A stretch of DNA of 64,000 bases from Desulfoferula mesophila (lineage in GTDB: Bacteria > Desulfobacterota > Desulfarculia > Desulfarculales > Desulfarculaceae): contig NZ_AP028679.1 in the NCBI RefSeq assembly GCF_037076455.1, positions 201,501-265,500 of the forward strand, in the 5' to 3' direction. The position numbers were made by a program, and so were the translations under genes. The notes beneath the pieces were generated by a model, which was not told where the DNA came from, made no database searches, and was given only the letters and a program-made list of their open reading frames with translations. This document shows positions 46,372 through 55,264 of the stretch, in pieces. Position 1 is the first letter of the stretch. Each line of letters begins with the position of its first letter.

Positions 46372-46460
46372 CGCACCAAAACACCTGAAGAAAACTGAAT
46401 CAATGTGTCACGGTTTTCAACCGCCACTAAAATCGTCTCGCTTTTGGACCGCCATTTACA

Positions 46461-47210
46461 CTCCGTCGGGTGGTGGACCGGGTGGCCGGATAGCTGATAT
46501 TGCTGCTGTGCTGTTGCACCAAGTAGCCGGGAAGCTCTTTTGCGCTTTGGTACCGTGCGAAGCCGACGGCGGTGTCCAGGTAATGCGAGCCGGCCCTCAG
46601 TCTCTAGCTCTTCTTAGGGCGGCGGTAGATGTAGTAACCATGGGTAAGGATTTCCTCAGCCAGTTTGTCTTGATCCAAGCCCAACTGGTGCACCACCTCA
46701 GCCGACCCGACCTGAGAAGCTACCAAGTCGGTTTCCCGGATGAGAATCAGAGCGTGGTGAGGCAGGGCTTGTTGCGGGTTGCTACCTGAGGGCAAAATGA
46801 GAAAAAGATTAGGATCCTGTTGACAAACATGAACGTCATATAGCTCGTTATCGCCCCCAGTGCCGTTTTCCAAGGTAAATCCCTTCTAGTCGCCACACTC
46901 CGGTCGGCTGCCGAAGTTGCGGGGATCAAAATTTACATGGGCACTTTTCAAACTTAAATCTGCAGCACTCTTTGGTCAAGCTAGGTTCATCGAAAAATTG
47001 TGGCGGCCTTTTGTGATTTGGAAAGCCTGCCTAAAATTTGATTGGTGGCGCCCTGGTCAAGAAAGTGGTCGATTATCTTCATAGTATTTTTGCCAAAAAG
47101 ATTTGGGCGCCCCCAGGAACTGGCGAGGCAAGCTTTAATGCTTTAGGCTGTTAATAGCACGTCATATTTGATTCATCACCTCAGCCGTAGGCACTAAATC
47201 GCATTTTCTC
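46461..47210. other. Region between IS21 and the phospholipase gene
   Basis: About 750 bases. The left part carries a weak minus-strand reading frame (next entry), in frame with a further open stretch that runs into the IS after a TAG. The right ~280 bases hold nothing I recognise; the promoter of the PLD gene should be here. Confidence 0.35.
46604..46873 (-). CDS. Small hypothetical protein, possibly a gene remnant
   Basis: 89 aa from a TTG with AAGGGA upstream: NELYDVHVCQQDPNLFLILP, then ALILIRETDLVASQVGSA and ILTHGYYIYRRPKKS. No ATG and no known family. After the TAG the same frame stays open for about 46 codons up to the IS21 end, so it might be a broken longer gene. Confidence 0.35.
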   Translation of the reverse strand: MENGTGGDNELYDVHVCQQDPNLFLILPSGSNPQQALPHHALILIRETDLVASQVGSAEVVHQLGLDQDKLAEEILTHGYYIYRRPKKS

Positions 47211-49400
47211 ATGGGCAACGCCATTTCGAATCAAGATTCCTCTCCGGCGGCATCACGGGAGCGTACGCAGGCTTCCCGCCAATCTAAAAGCGGTACTATC
47301 TTGCAACCGGGCCGCACCGTCTGGCGGGTGAGCCACGCCGAGCGCCTAGCCATGCTGGTGGACGGCAAAGAGTTTTTCGACGCCTTTGTGCAGGCGGCGC
47401 GGCAGGCGCAACAAAGCCTGTACATCCTCAGTTGGGACATAGACAGCAAGCTGCACCTCAACCGCGACCGGAATGAGCCGCCTTTATATTTGGGAGAATT
47501 CCTCAGCCAACTTGGCAGGGAGCGGCCCCAGCTACAAATAAACATCCTGACCTGGGACTTTGCCATGATCTACGCCATGGAGCGGGAGTTCCTGCCCATG
47601 TTTCAATTTGGCTGGCGCACCGACGACTCAGTCCATTTTGCCATGGACGGCAAGCATCCCCTGGGGGCCTCTCACCACCAGAAAGTTGTGGTGATCGACG
47701 ATAAGCTGGCCCTACTGGGCGGCTTTGATTTGGCCCGCAACCGCTGGGATACACCCAAACACGCACCAGACGATCCCAGGCGGATCAACTCCAAGCGGCA
47801 ATCCTATGGCCCCTTTCACGATGTACAGGCTATGGTGCAAGGTCCTGGCGCATCTTGTTTGGGAGAGCTTTTCCGCTGGCGCTGGCAAAGGTCCCAGGGA
47901 GAGGAACTGGCACCGCCCGAGGTCAGCGATTCGGACCCTTGGCCCAAGTGGATCGAACCCAACTTTAAAAATATTCAAGTGGGTCTTGCCCGCACCCTGC
48001 CCGCTTACAACGGCGAGCCAGAGGTACGGGAAATAGAAGAGTTCCATCTGGAGGCCATCGCCTCGGCCCGTAAAAGCATCTTTCTGGAAAACCAATATCT
48101 GACCTCATGGAAGATAGGCGAGGCACTGAGCAAGCGCTTGCGGGAGCCTCAAGGGCCGGAGGTGGTGATGTTATTGCCCAAACGGGCAGTAGGTTGGCTG
48201 GAAGAAAGTACCATGCACGCCCTGCGCCTGCGTTTGTTAGGCCGCTTGCGCGAAGCGGACGAGCATGGCCGCCTAAGGGTCTATTATCCTTACCTGCCCG
48301 GTTTGGGCAATGCTTTCGTCAACGTTCACTCCAAGGTGCTGATCGTGGACGATCAGCTTTTAAAAGTGGGGTCGGCCAACGCCTCCAACCGCTCAATGGG
48401 TCTGGACACCGAGTGCGATCTGGTGGTGGAGACGGACGGCGACCCTGAGGTGGCACAAGGTATTGCCGCCTTCCGTAATCGTCTCCTAGGGGAGCACCTA
48501 GATGTGTCTTCTTCGCAGGTGAGCGAGAATATCCGGGAGAAAGGATCGCTATGTGCGGCGGTGGAATCTCTACGGGGCCATGGGCGCAGTCTGCGGGAGT
48601 TGGATGAACAGCCCCCCAAATGGTTGGATACCGATCTTTTGGATAAGGACCTGTTGGACCCGGAAAAACCCATCAAGGCTGAAAGCCTGCTCCAGAAGTT
48701 TCTACCCGCCGAGACCCAACTGGCCCATAAGGGCAAATTGATTGCTTTGATTTTGTTGTTGCTGCTCCTGGGCGGCTTGGCCGCGGCCTGGCGCTGGGGC
48801 CCCTTGGCGGGAATGTTTGATGCCTCGGCCTTGGCCGACTGGGCCGCTCAATTCAGCAGCTGGCCCTCCGTGGCGCTTCTAGTGGTGGCGGCATATGTGG
48901 TAGGAGGGGCGGTCATGCTGCCCGTGGTACTTCTAATGATCGCCACCGGCCTAGTGTTTGGCCCATGGCTTGGGCCCCTATATGCTTGGGGTGGTTGCCT
49001 GATAAGTGCGGTTATTTATTATTGGGTGGGCCGTCTGCTAGGCAGAAACGCGGTGCAAAACCTGGCCGGAGACGGTTTGAATAAAATCAGCCGCAGTTTG
49101 GCTGAGCATGGAATTATCAACGTAGCCATCATCCGGCTCCTGCCGGTGGCGCCCTATACAATCGTTAACTTGGTAGCCGGCGCCTCACACGTCAAGTTCA
49201 AGGATTTCTTTTTGGGCAGCGCGCTGGGCCTTGTGCCCGGAGCAGCCCTATTCACTATTTTTGCCGACCAGTTGAGAAGCGCCATTTTGGATCCCAGCCC
49301 CTGGCAGATTGCGGCCTCTGTGGCCGCGGCGACCGGCCTTTTTCTCTTGTTTGCTTGGTCTAAGCGCCGACTGCTCGACCAGGAAGCAGGACAGGATTGA
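47211..49400 (+). CDS. PLD-type phospholipase fused to a VTT membrane domain
   Basis: 729-aa protein. Two phospholipase D motifs are visible: HHQKVVVIDDKLALLGGFD near residue 157 and VHSKVLIVDDQLLKVGSAN near 371, both H-x-K-x4-D. After a ~50-residue linker the C-terminal ~220 residues form a VTT/DedA-type membrane domain with several hydrophobic helices and the motif AIIRLLPVAPYTIVNLVAG. It probably acts on phospholipids at the cytoplasmic membrane (cardiolipin-synthase-like). A truncated EEP nuclease gene starts 4 bases after it, a pairing common in other genomes. Confidence 0.9.
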   Translation: MGNAISNQDSSPAASRERTQASRQSKSGTILQPGRTVWRVSHAERLAMLVDGKEFFDAFVQAARQAQQSLYILSWDIDSKLHLNRDRNEPPLYLGEFLSQLGRERPQLQINILTWDFAMIYAMEREFLPMFQFGWRTDDSVHFAMDGKHPLGASHHQKVVVIDDKLALLGGFDLARNRWDTPKHAPDDPRRINSKRQSYGPFHDVQAMVQGPGASCLGELFRWRWQRSQGEELAPPEVSDSDPWPKWIEPNFKNIQVGLARTLPAYNGEPEVREIEEFHLEAIASARKSIFLENQYLTSWKIGEALSKRLREPQGPEVVMLLPKRAVGWLEESTMHALRLRLLGRLREADEHGRLRVYYPYLPGLGNAFVNVHSKVLIVDDQLLKVGSANASNRSMGLDTECDLVVETDGDPEVAQGIAAFRNRLLGEHLDVSSSQVSENIREKGSLCAAVESLRGHGRSLRELDEQPPKWLDTDLLDKDLLDPEKPIKAESLLQKFLPAETQLAHKGKLIALILLLLLLGGLAAAWRWGPLAGMFDASALADWAAQFSSWPSVALLVVAAYVVGGAVMLPVVLLMIATGLVFGPWLGPLYAWGGCLISAVIYYWVGRLLGRNAVQNLAGDGLNKISRSLAEHGIINVAIIRLLPVAPYTIVNLVAGASHVKFKDFFLGSALGLVPGAALFTIFADQLRSAILDPSPWQIAASVAAATGLFLLFAWSKRRLLDQEAGQD

Positions 49401-49404
49401 TCCG

Positions 49405-49741
49405 GTGTTGAGGGTGGCCACCTACAACGTGCATCGCTGGGTGGGTCGTGATGGCCATCAAGATATAAATAGAGCCTTGCGCATCATCAACGGCCTAAAA
49501 GCTGATTTAATCGCTCTGCAGGAAGTCTGCGTGCCGGACAAAGGGCCCTCCCTTGCCGTGGCGCGAAGACTGGCCCTTCGCATGGGCTTACAGACCATCG
49601 CCGGCCCCACATTTTTTGAGGAGCAAGGCGAGTACGGCAACCTAGTGCTTACCCGGCTGCCGGTGGAAGAGATTCGACGCTGGGATATTTCAGTTCCGGG
49701 CCGGGAGCCCCGAGGGGCGGTGATGGTGATCCTAAAAACCG
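49405..49741 (+). pseudogene. Endonuclease/exonuclease/phosphatase (EEP) gene, 5' fragment
   Basis: About 112 codons of an EEP-family hydrolase: LRVATYNVHRWVGRDG, then LIALQEVCVPD (catalytic Glu), GEYGNLVLTRLP. It starts from a GTG directly after the PLD stop. An IS3-type element cuts it; the remaining frame adds ~14 IS-encoded residues. The 3' half was not found in the window. Confidence 0.85.
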
Positions 49742-49781
49742 TGTATGTCGTCAAAGCGTTTGGGACAAGAATTGGTTTTTG

Positions 49782-50813
49782 CTAATGGAGACATTCCCGG
49801 TAGACCTCGGGTTTAATAATCTCTTCGTTTAAGGGCTTCAGCCCCAGGTTTTGGCGCCTCCTGCGCCGCATAGTCTGTTCCTTGACCAGGTTTCTGGCTG
49901 TGATGATATCCCTGACCCTGCCGTGATACACGTCAGCGGGTGTCAGGTTGTCCAGGGACTCGTGCACCCGACGGTGGTTGTAATAATCCACGAAGCGGCC
50001 TATCTGGTGCTCTAGTTCCCAGGGCAGGTAGTAGTTCTCAAGGTTGATCCGATTTTTCAATGTCCGGTGGTATCGCTCGATCTTGCCCTGAGTCATGGGG
50101 TGGTAGGGCTTGCCCCTGGTGTGTCTGATGCCATGCTGGTCCAGGTACTGCTTCAGGTCCCCGGCCAGGTAGCAGGGCCCGTTGTCCGATAGCAGCCGCG
50201 GCCGGTGCCGGACCTTGACCCCGGTAATCCCGGTCTTGGTGATGGCCAAGTCCAGAGTGTTCTTCACGTCCTCCGCCGACATGGTGCTGGTCAGAAGCCA
50301 GGCGATGATATAGCGGCTGTAGTCATCCAGGATCGTGGACAGGTAGTACCAGCCCCAGCCGATGATCTTGAAATAGGTGAAGTCGGTCTGCCAAAGCTGG
50401 TGCACCCGTTTGGTCTTGTGCCTATACTCATCGGCGGCCGTGAGCACGATATAGGCCGGACTGGCCACCAGGTCATAGTCCCTCAAGATGCGATAGACGC
50501 TGGACTCGCTGATGAAGGCCCCCTGGCTGTCGGTGATGTGCCAGGCCAGCTCTCGGGGGGTGAGCTCAGGCATCTGCTTGGCCTCTGAAACAATATGCTT
50601 CTTCTCGCTCTCAGGGATCTTGTTCCAGAATCTCCTGGCATGGGGAGGCTGGCTGGCCAGGCCATCGTAGCCATAATCCAGATATCGTCGATACCAGCGG
50701 TAGAAGGAGCTGCGCGGCACGTCCATCTCGCGCAGCGTCTGCTTCACCGGCAGGGACGACCCCTCCACCAGCCGGATGATCTCCATCTTCTCAGCTTGGC
50801 TGAAGCGCATCAC
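49782..50813 (-). CDS. IS3-family transposase OrfB (copy 2)
   Basis: 343 aa, the same protein as in the complete copy, with the D, D and E catalytic residues present. It overlaps orfA by four bases and relies on it for translation. Confidence 0.92.
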   Translation of the reverse strand: MMRFSQAEKMEIIRLVEGSSLPVKQTLREMDVPRSSFYRWYRRYLDYGYDGLASQPPHARRFWNKIPESEKKHIVSEAKQMPELTPRELAWHITDSQGAFISESSVYRILRDYDLVASPAYIVLTAADEYRHKTKRVHQLWQTDFTYFKIIGWGWYYLSTILDDYSRYIIAWLLTSTMSAEDVKNTLDLAITKTGITGVKVRHRPRLLSDNGPCYLAGDLKQYLDQHGIRHTRGKPYHPMTQGKIERYHRTLKNRINLENYYLPWELEHQIGRFVDYYNHRRVHESLDNLTPADVYHGRVRDIITARNLVKEQTMRRRRRQNLGLKPLNEEIIKPEVYRECLH

Positions 50814-51172
50814 TGATCCAGATCTTCGCCCGTGCCAGCCAAGCTTTTTTTAAGCACCACGTTCTTCAGGGACAGATCAGCCACCAGTTCCTTGAGCTGG
50901 CTGTTTTCCAGACGCAAGGACCGCACCTCGCCGCTGGTGGCCTGACGCTTGGTGTCGCCCATCAGGCGCCGCTTGCCAGCCTCCAGAAACTCCTTGCTCC
51001 AGCTGTAGTAGAGATTGGGGGCTATGCCCTCTCGGCGACAGAGTTCGGCGATGCTCTCCTCGCCCCTAAGACCCTCCAAGACGATCCGGATCTTCTCCTC
51101 CGCCGAGTACTTCCTTCGGGTTTTACGCCTGATCTCCCGGACCTTGTCTTCCACTGCTTCACTCTGGCTCAT
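50810..51172 (-). CDS. IS3-family transposase OrfA (copy 2)
   Basis: 120 aa, same sequence as the complete copy. Its natural ribosome binding site has been replaced by the end of the IS407-like element, so expression is doubtful. Confidence 0.88.
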   Translation of the reverse strand: MSQSEAVEDKVREIRRKTRRKYSAEEKIRIVLEGLRGEESIAELCRREGIAPNLYYSWSKEFLEAGKRRLMGDTKRQATSGEVRSLRLENSQLKELVADLSLKNVVLKKSLAGTGEDLDQ

Positions 51173-51259
51173 GGCTCACTTGTAACCCTCCCTTAAAATA
51201 GGGCCAGTTTGAGGTAGAGACTTCTGGCAGACTGAGGTCTGCAAGGAGGACTCTTCACG

Positions 51260-51526
51260 ATGCGCAGGACCAGATTCAGCGAAACTCAGATCGTCAAAAT
51301 TCTGAAAGAGGTGGAAGGGGGCAGGACCGCCAAGGAGGTCTGCCGGGAATACGGTGTCAGCAGCGCCACCTACTACAAATGGAAGTCCAAGTACGGGGGC
51401 ATGGAGGCCTCGGACATCGTCCGGCTCAAGGAGCTTGAAGAAGAAAACAGGCGTCTAAAGCAGATGTACGCCGACTTGAGCCTTGAGAATCGGGCTCTGA
51501 AGGACGTCATCGAAAGAAAAATATAA
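51260..51526 (+). CDS. IS407-like transposase OrfA
   Basis: 88-aa protein: MRRTRFSETQIVKILKEVE, HTH (TAKEVCREYGVSSATYYKWK), then a leucine-type coiled coil (ELEEENRRLKQMYADLSLEN). It is preceded by AAGGAGGA. Near its end an A-rich GAAAGAAAAATATAA offers a -1 slippery site leading into orfB. Confidence 0.92.
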   Translation: MRRTRFSETQIVKILKEVEGGRTAKEVCREYGVSSATYYKWKSKYGGMEASDIVRLKELEEENRRLKQMYADLSLENRALKDVIERKI

Positions 51527-52368
51527 GGCCAGCGGGTCGGCGCGATCTGGCTAAGTTCATGTGCAAAGAGCACGGTCTGAGCATTCGCCGGGCCTGCCGC
51601 GCCCTGAGGCTGAGCCGGTCGGTTTATGCCTACCGACCCAAGCCCCGCGACGATGGTCCGATCATCGAGGCGCTGACTTCGCTGGCAGACAAATATCCCA
51701 GATACGGCTTTGCCAAACTGTTTCAAGTAATTCGGCGGGATGGACATGGCTGGAATCACAAGCGGGTGTACCGAGTGTACTGCGCCCTGAAGCTAAACCT
51801 TCGCAGGAAGGGTAAGAAGCGCCTGCCTACTCGTGATCCCCAGCCGCTTGCAGTGCCGGATCTGGCCAATATCTGCTGGTCGGTGGACTTCATGAGCGAT
51901 GCCCTGTATGGCGGCCAGCGATTCAGGACCTTTAATGTGGTGGATGATTTCAATCGAGAGGCCCTGGCCATAGAGGTGGACGTCAATCTCCCCGCCCAAA
52001 GGATAATCCGAGTGCTGGAGCGTATCGCTGCCTGGCGGGGCTACCCGTCCAGGCTGAGGCTGGACAACGGCCCGGAGCTGGTCAGTGTAGCTATGGCCCA
52101 ATGGGCCGAGGAGCATAGTATCGATTTGGGTTTCACTCAGCCCGGCAAGCCCACCCAGAATTCATACATTGAACGCTTCAACCGGACCTATCGGGAAGAG
52201 GTGCTGGACCTTTACATATTTTCCCGTCTAAGCGAGGTGCGGGAAATCACGGATCGCTGGCTCAAGGAGTACAACGAGGAACGCCCTCATGAGTCCCTCG
52301 GCAACCTGACACCAGCCGAATACCTCGCTATAAATTCACCTGAAGTTTCTACTGTTGACTGGCACTAA
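51523..52368 (+). CDS. IS407-like transposase OrfB (frameshift product)
   Basis: The -1 frame stays open through the end of orfA, so a fused OrfAB product is likely; the first ATG is at 51559. The rve core is complete: WSVDFMSDAL (Asp), RLDNGPELVS (Asp) and QNSYIERFNRTYREE (Glu). Catalytic function appears intact. Confidence 0.9.
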   Translation: MRPAGRRDLAKFMCKEHGLSIRRACRALRLSRSVYAYRPKPRDDGPIIEALTSLADKYPRYGFAKLFQVIRRDGHGWNHKRVYRVYCALKLNLRRKGKKRLPTRDPQPLAVPDLANICWSVDFMSDALYGGQRFRTFNVVDDFNREALAIEVDVNLPAQRIIRVLERIAAWRGYPSRLRLDNGPELVSVAMAQWAEEHSIDLGFTQPGKPTQNSYIERFNRTYREEVLDLYIFSRLSEVREITDRWLKEYNEERPHESLGNLTPAEYLAINSPEVSTVDWH

Positions 52369-52384
52369 TCGGGGGAGGTTTACA

Positions 52385-53881
52385 CTAGGTCTCGAAAAGT
52401 TTACGTACCGCCGGCTTGGTCACCTTGCCCATGGCGTTGCGCGGCAGTTCCTGGACCGGCAGCATAACACTGGGTAATTTGTAGGGGGCCAATCTTTTTT
52501 TGCCCCAGTCGCGCAGTTCCTCCAAGGTAACCGTCCCCTGGGGAACGAGCACCAGCGCTGCTGCCACGCGCTCCCCCCACTCAAGGTCATCCACACCTAC
52601 CACGGCGCATTCCGCGATCGCGGGATGTTCAAGTAAGACATCCTCAATTTCCAGGGCGGAAACCTTGTAGCCTCCGGTTTTGATAATGTCGGTGCTTTTG
52701 CGGCCCAATATTCGCCAAGACCCCCGCTCCACAACCGCCATGTCGCCGGTTATAAACCATCCGTCGCGGAAGGACTTTTCAGTTTCCTCGGGCCTTTGCC
52801 AATATTCATTGAACACCGCCGGCCCCTTAACCAAAATTTCACCGGGCTGGCCTTCGGGCACCTGGGCGTTGGACTCGTCAACCAGGTAGACTTGTACGCC
52901 GGGCAAGGGCGTGCCGACGAACCCGGCCCGCCTCTCCCCTACCAGGGGGTTTGATAAAGCCATGCCTATTTCAGTCATGCCATAACGTTCCAACAAGGCC
53001 TGGCCGCTGATGTCCCGCCATTTTTCCCAAACGCTTACGGGCAAAGCGGCCGACCCTGACACCATCAAACGCATTTTTCGGCAAGCTTGGGACATGTCGC
53101 CTTGCCGTTCGGGCGGGGCCGCCTGCCATGCCCCGATCAGCTTCACGTATATGGTGGGCACGGCCATGAAAATGGTTAGCGGGCTTTCTACGAACTTTCG
53201 CCAGACCTCTTCCGCGTCGAAACGCGGCAGAAACTCGCAGCAGGCACCCGCGTAAAGGGCGCAACTAAGAGCATTGACGATGCCGTGTACATGATGCAGA
53301 GGCAGCACGTGTAAAATGCGGTCGTCTTTTGACCAGCCCCATGCTTCGACCAAGGCGTTGATCTGGGCCTCCAAATTTGCATGCGTGCTCACGACGCCTT
53401 TGGGCTTGCCGGTGGTGCCGCTGGTGTAGAGGATCATGGCCCGGCGGGCGAGGTCCACCATCGGCAAAACACCTTTTTCGCTTTCAAGGAGTTGGTCCTT
53501 GGTGGACAAAGACAGTTGGGTGGCGCCGGCTAAGGATTGCATCCGATCGTGAAAGTCGGTGTGGGTAACCAGGTGGGCGGCCTGGCTGTCGCGGACGACG
53601 TATTCCATCTCCTGCTGGGGATGTAGTTCCGAGAGCGGCACGGCAATCCCCCCCGCCCGCCAAATCCCCCATTGCAATGCCGTCCAGGAGAAACCCCGCG
53701 CCGCCAGAAAACACACCCGCTCTTGGTCCAGATCGGCACGGCCCTGAAGCAACCCGGAGGCTATGCGGCCCGAGGCGTCCAACAGGTCAGCGTAGGTGTA
53801 GTCACCTTGAGAAGTACTGATGGCGGTTCGTGCCCCGAACGTTTCGGCCCGCTCAAATATACAGGGTGTGCTGAGATTCAT
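52385..53881 (-). CDS. AMP-dependent acyl-CoA synthetase (malonyl-CoA synthetase-like)
   Basis: 498-aa adenylate-forming enzyme. Motifs: ILYTSGTTGKPKGVVSTH near residue 150 (P-loop), LPLHHVHGIVNAL, LLERYGMTEIGMALSNP, GWFITGDMA and the C-terminal Lys in PRNAMGKVTKP. Sequence style and length resemble malonyl-CoA synthetases (MatB/ACSF3), but the substrate cannot be fixed by eye. The stop codon is the first triplet after the IS407-like element, yet the C-terminus is complete. Confidence 0.87.
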   Translation of the reverse strand: MNLSTPCIFERAETFGARTAISTSQGDYTYADLLDASGRIASGLLQGRADLDQERVCFLAARGFSWTALQWGIWRAGGIAVPLSELHPQQEMEYVVRDSQAAHLVTHTDFHDRMQSLAGATQLSLSTKDQLLESEKGVLPMVDLARRAMILYTSGTTGKPKGVVSTHANLEAQINALVEAWGWSKDDRILHVLPLHHVHGIVNALSCALYAGACCEFLPRFDAEEVWRKFVESPLTIFMAVPTIYVKLIGAWQAAPPERQGDMSQACRKMRLMVSGSAALPVSVWEKWRDISGQALLERYGMTEIGMALSNPLVGERRAGFVGTPLPGVQVYLVDESNAQVPEGQPGEILVKGPAVFNEYWQRPEETEKSFRDGWFITGDMAVVERGSWRILGRKSTDIIKTGGYKVSALEIEDVLLEHPAIAECAVVGVDDLEWGERVAAALVLVPQGTVTLEELRDWGKKRLAPYKLPSVMLPVQELPRNAMGKVTKPAVRKLFET

Positions 53882-53945
53882 ATAGCGCTTCTCCGTGCCT
53901 AATTGAGAAAAGGTTGATGCCGGTAAATTTTTTTGGACGTTCCAT

Positions 53946-54015
53946 GGGTGATCTTATCCAGGAATCCTCATTAGTTAAAACAATAAATCTGTCTCAAGGA
54001 CTCTGACTACAAACA
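53946..54015 (-). mobile_element. Solo IS end
   Basis: Read on the minus strand it begins TGTTTGTAGTCAGAGTCC, then GAGACAGATTTATTG and TTTTAACTAATGAGG. It matches the solo end at 40681 and the orfA-side end of the complete IS3 element, with divergence. No transposase is attached. Confidence 0.72.
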
Positions 54016-54043
54016 GTACCTGACGTTTAATATGATTGCCGGC

Positions 54044-55264
54044 TCAATTCCCGCTCTCGAGGTCCTTGGCCAGAATCAGTTGTACGCCAGCCTCCTCGAG
54101 CAAGGTCGTCGCGGTGCCTTCCTTTATCTCCGCCACCACCACTTGGTCGGGTTTCATCTCCAACAGCCAGCGCCCCACCAACAGACCGCGCTTACGCTCC
54201 TGGTTCCAGTTTGGGTTTTCCAGATATTGCCGGCTGACGACCTTCCGGCTTTCCCGGTCGATCACATCCAGCCGGAACCAGGGGGCGCGGGCCAGATGCC
54301 CTTCCATGTCTCCCTCGGGTCCCTTTACCGGCGTGAACTGGCGGATCTGGCTGGACTGATGGGTGCGGGGCATGACCCGCGCCGAGACCACCTGGGGAAA
54401 GCGGCGGCGAATATCCGCCTCCAGCCGGGCGGCGATGCGCTCGGCCAGTTGCAGGGAAGAAGTGCGCAGCACCACGTCCAGGTCCACCAGGAAACGGCCG
54501 CCCGCCGTGCGGCTGAAGCACCTGGAAACCTCCTCCACGCTGGGATGGGATTCCACCTCCTTGATGATGCGGCGCTCCGACTCGCGGTCGATGGCTTGAT
54601 CCAAAAGGTCGCGAAGGGCTCGCCACATGAGCTGACCTCCGGACCAAAAGACGAACAACGCCACCACTCCGGCCGCCCAACGGTCCAGGTCGAGGCCGAA
54701 GTGGGCGCCAACCAGCCCGGCGACCACCGCTACCGTGGACATACCGTCCACCAAATAATCCCGGCCGTCGGCGACCAGGGCCACTGAATGCAACTGGCGG
54801 CCGGCCCGGACTTGGTAAAGGCCGAAACCTACGGTGACCACCAAAGACAAAAGGGCCGCCGGCAGGGCCAAGTCCACCACCGGTAGTGGCTTGGCTCCCA
54901 TTAGGGCGTTGCGCCCGATCTCGTAACCGGCCAGGATAATGGCCACCGCGGTGATCAGGGTGGCCACGCTCTCAGCTTTGTACAGGCCATAGGGAAAGGA
55001 GGGATGGCGCCGGCCGGCCAGCCAAAGACCGGCATAGGCCGCCCCCGAGCCCACCACGTCGGTGGCCGAGTGCACCGCGTCACCCAGCAGAGCTGCCGAT
55101 CCGGACAACACCCCGGCCACGCCCTTGAGCAGGGCCAGAGACAGGTTGAGGATTATGGAAAAACCCGCCCGGCCCCGCGCCCTCTTGATCTCCTCCGAGG
55201 CGGTGAGCGTTTGATCGCCCCCTTTGCCCGGAGTGGTCCCGATTTGTTTTTCTTGCGGGTTCAC
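54044..55264 (-). CDS. CDF-family cation transporter with NifX-like C-terminal domain
   Basis: 406-aa membrane protein. Residues ~30-220 form the six-helix cation diffusion facilitator core with GDAVHSATDVVGS in TM2 and VADGRDYLVDGMST in TM5, the metal-site helices. A CDF cytoplasmic domain follows (DLLDQAIDRESERRI...). The last ~90 residues look like a dinitrogenase Fe-Mo cofactor/NifX domain (HLARAPWFRLDVID, then LLVGRWLLEMKPDQVVVAEI). Substrate may be Fe, Zn or Mn. The start appears to be GTG. Confidence 0.85.
   Translation of the reverse strand: MNPQEKQIGTTPGKGGDQTLTASEEIKRARGRAGFSIILNLSLALLKGVAGVLSGSAALLGDAVHSATDVVGSGAAYAGLWLAGRRHPSFPYGLYKAESVATLITAVAIILAGYEIGRNALMGAKPLPVVDLALPAALLSLVVTVGFGLYQVRAGRQLHSVALVADGRDYLVDGMSTVAVVAGLVGAHFGLDLDRWAAGVVALFVFWSGGQLMWRALRDLLDQAIDRESERRIIKEVESHPSVEEVSRCFSRTAGGRFLVDLDVVLRTSSLQLAERIAARLEADIRRRFPQVVSARVMPRTHQSSQIRQFTPVKGPEGDMEGHLARAPWFRLDVIDRESRKVVSRQYLENPNWNQERKRGLLVGRWLLEMKPDQVVVAEIKEGTATTLLEEAGVQLILAKDLESGN

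Larger units (their letters stand above)
43934..46460 (-). mobile_element. IS21-family element, copy 2
   Basis: 2,527 bp, the same length and ends as copy 1, opposite orientation. I found only one coding difference (in istB). The flanks (GGAAAC left, CTCCGT right) show no direct repeat and do not match those of copy 1 in any crossed arrangement. Confidence 0.9.
49742..51180 (-). mobile_element. IS3-family element, copy lacking its orfA-side end
   Basis: Nearly identical to the complete copy (one silent base difference seen in orfB) but missing about 70 bases at the orfA side, where an IS407-like element begins 8 bases before the orfA ATG. The AAAGGAG ribosome site and the terminal repeat are lost, so this copy is probably dead. 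Confidence 0.88.
51181..52384 (+). mobile_element. IS407-like IS3-family element
   Basis: 1,204 bp with ends TGTAACCCTCCC and (reverse) TGTAAACCTCCC. It carries orfA and orfB in -1 relation. Flanks CACT and CTAG do not match, so it has probably deleted adjacent DNA. Its right end touches the stop codon of the acyl-CoA synthetase gene. Confidence 0.88.

Noticed and set aside
26353-46460. Simple inversion between the two IS21 copies
   Set aside because: Crossed comparison of the four flanks gives no target duplication and no gene continuity.
46461-46606. In-frame TAG after the 89-aa frame as a pyrrolysine codon
   Set aside because: Neither side matches a known family and the second part ends in an IS, so a decayed gene is the simpler view.
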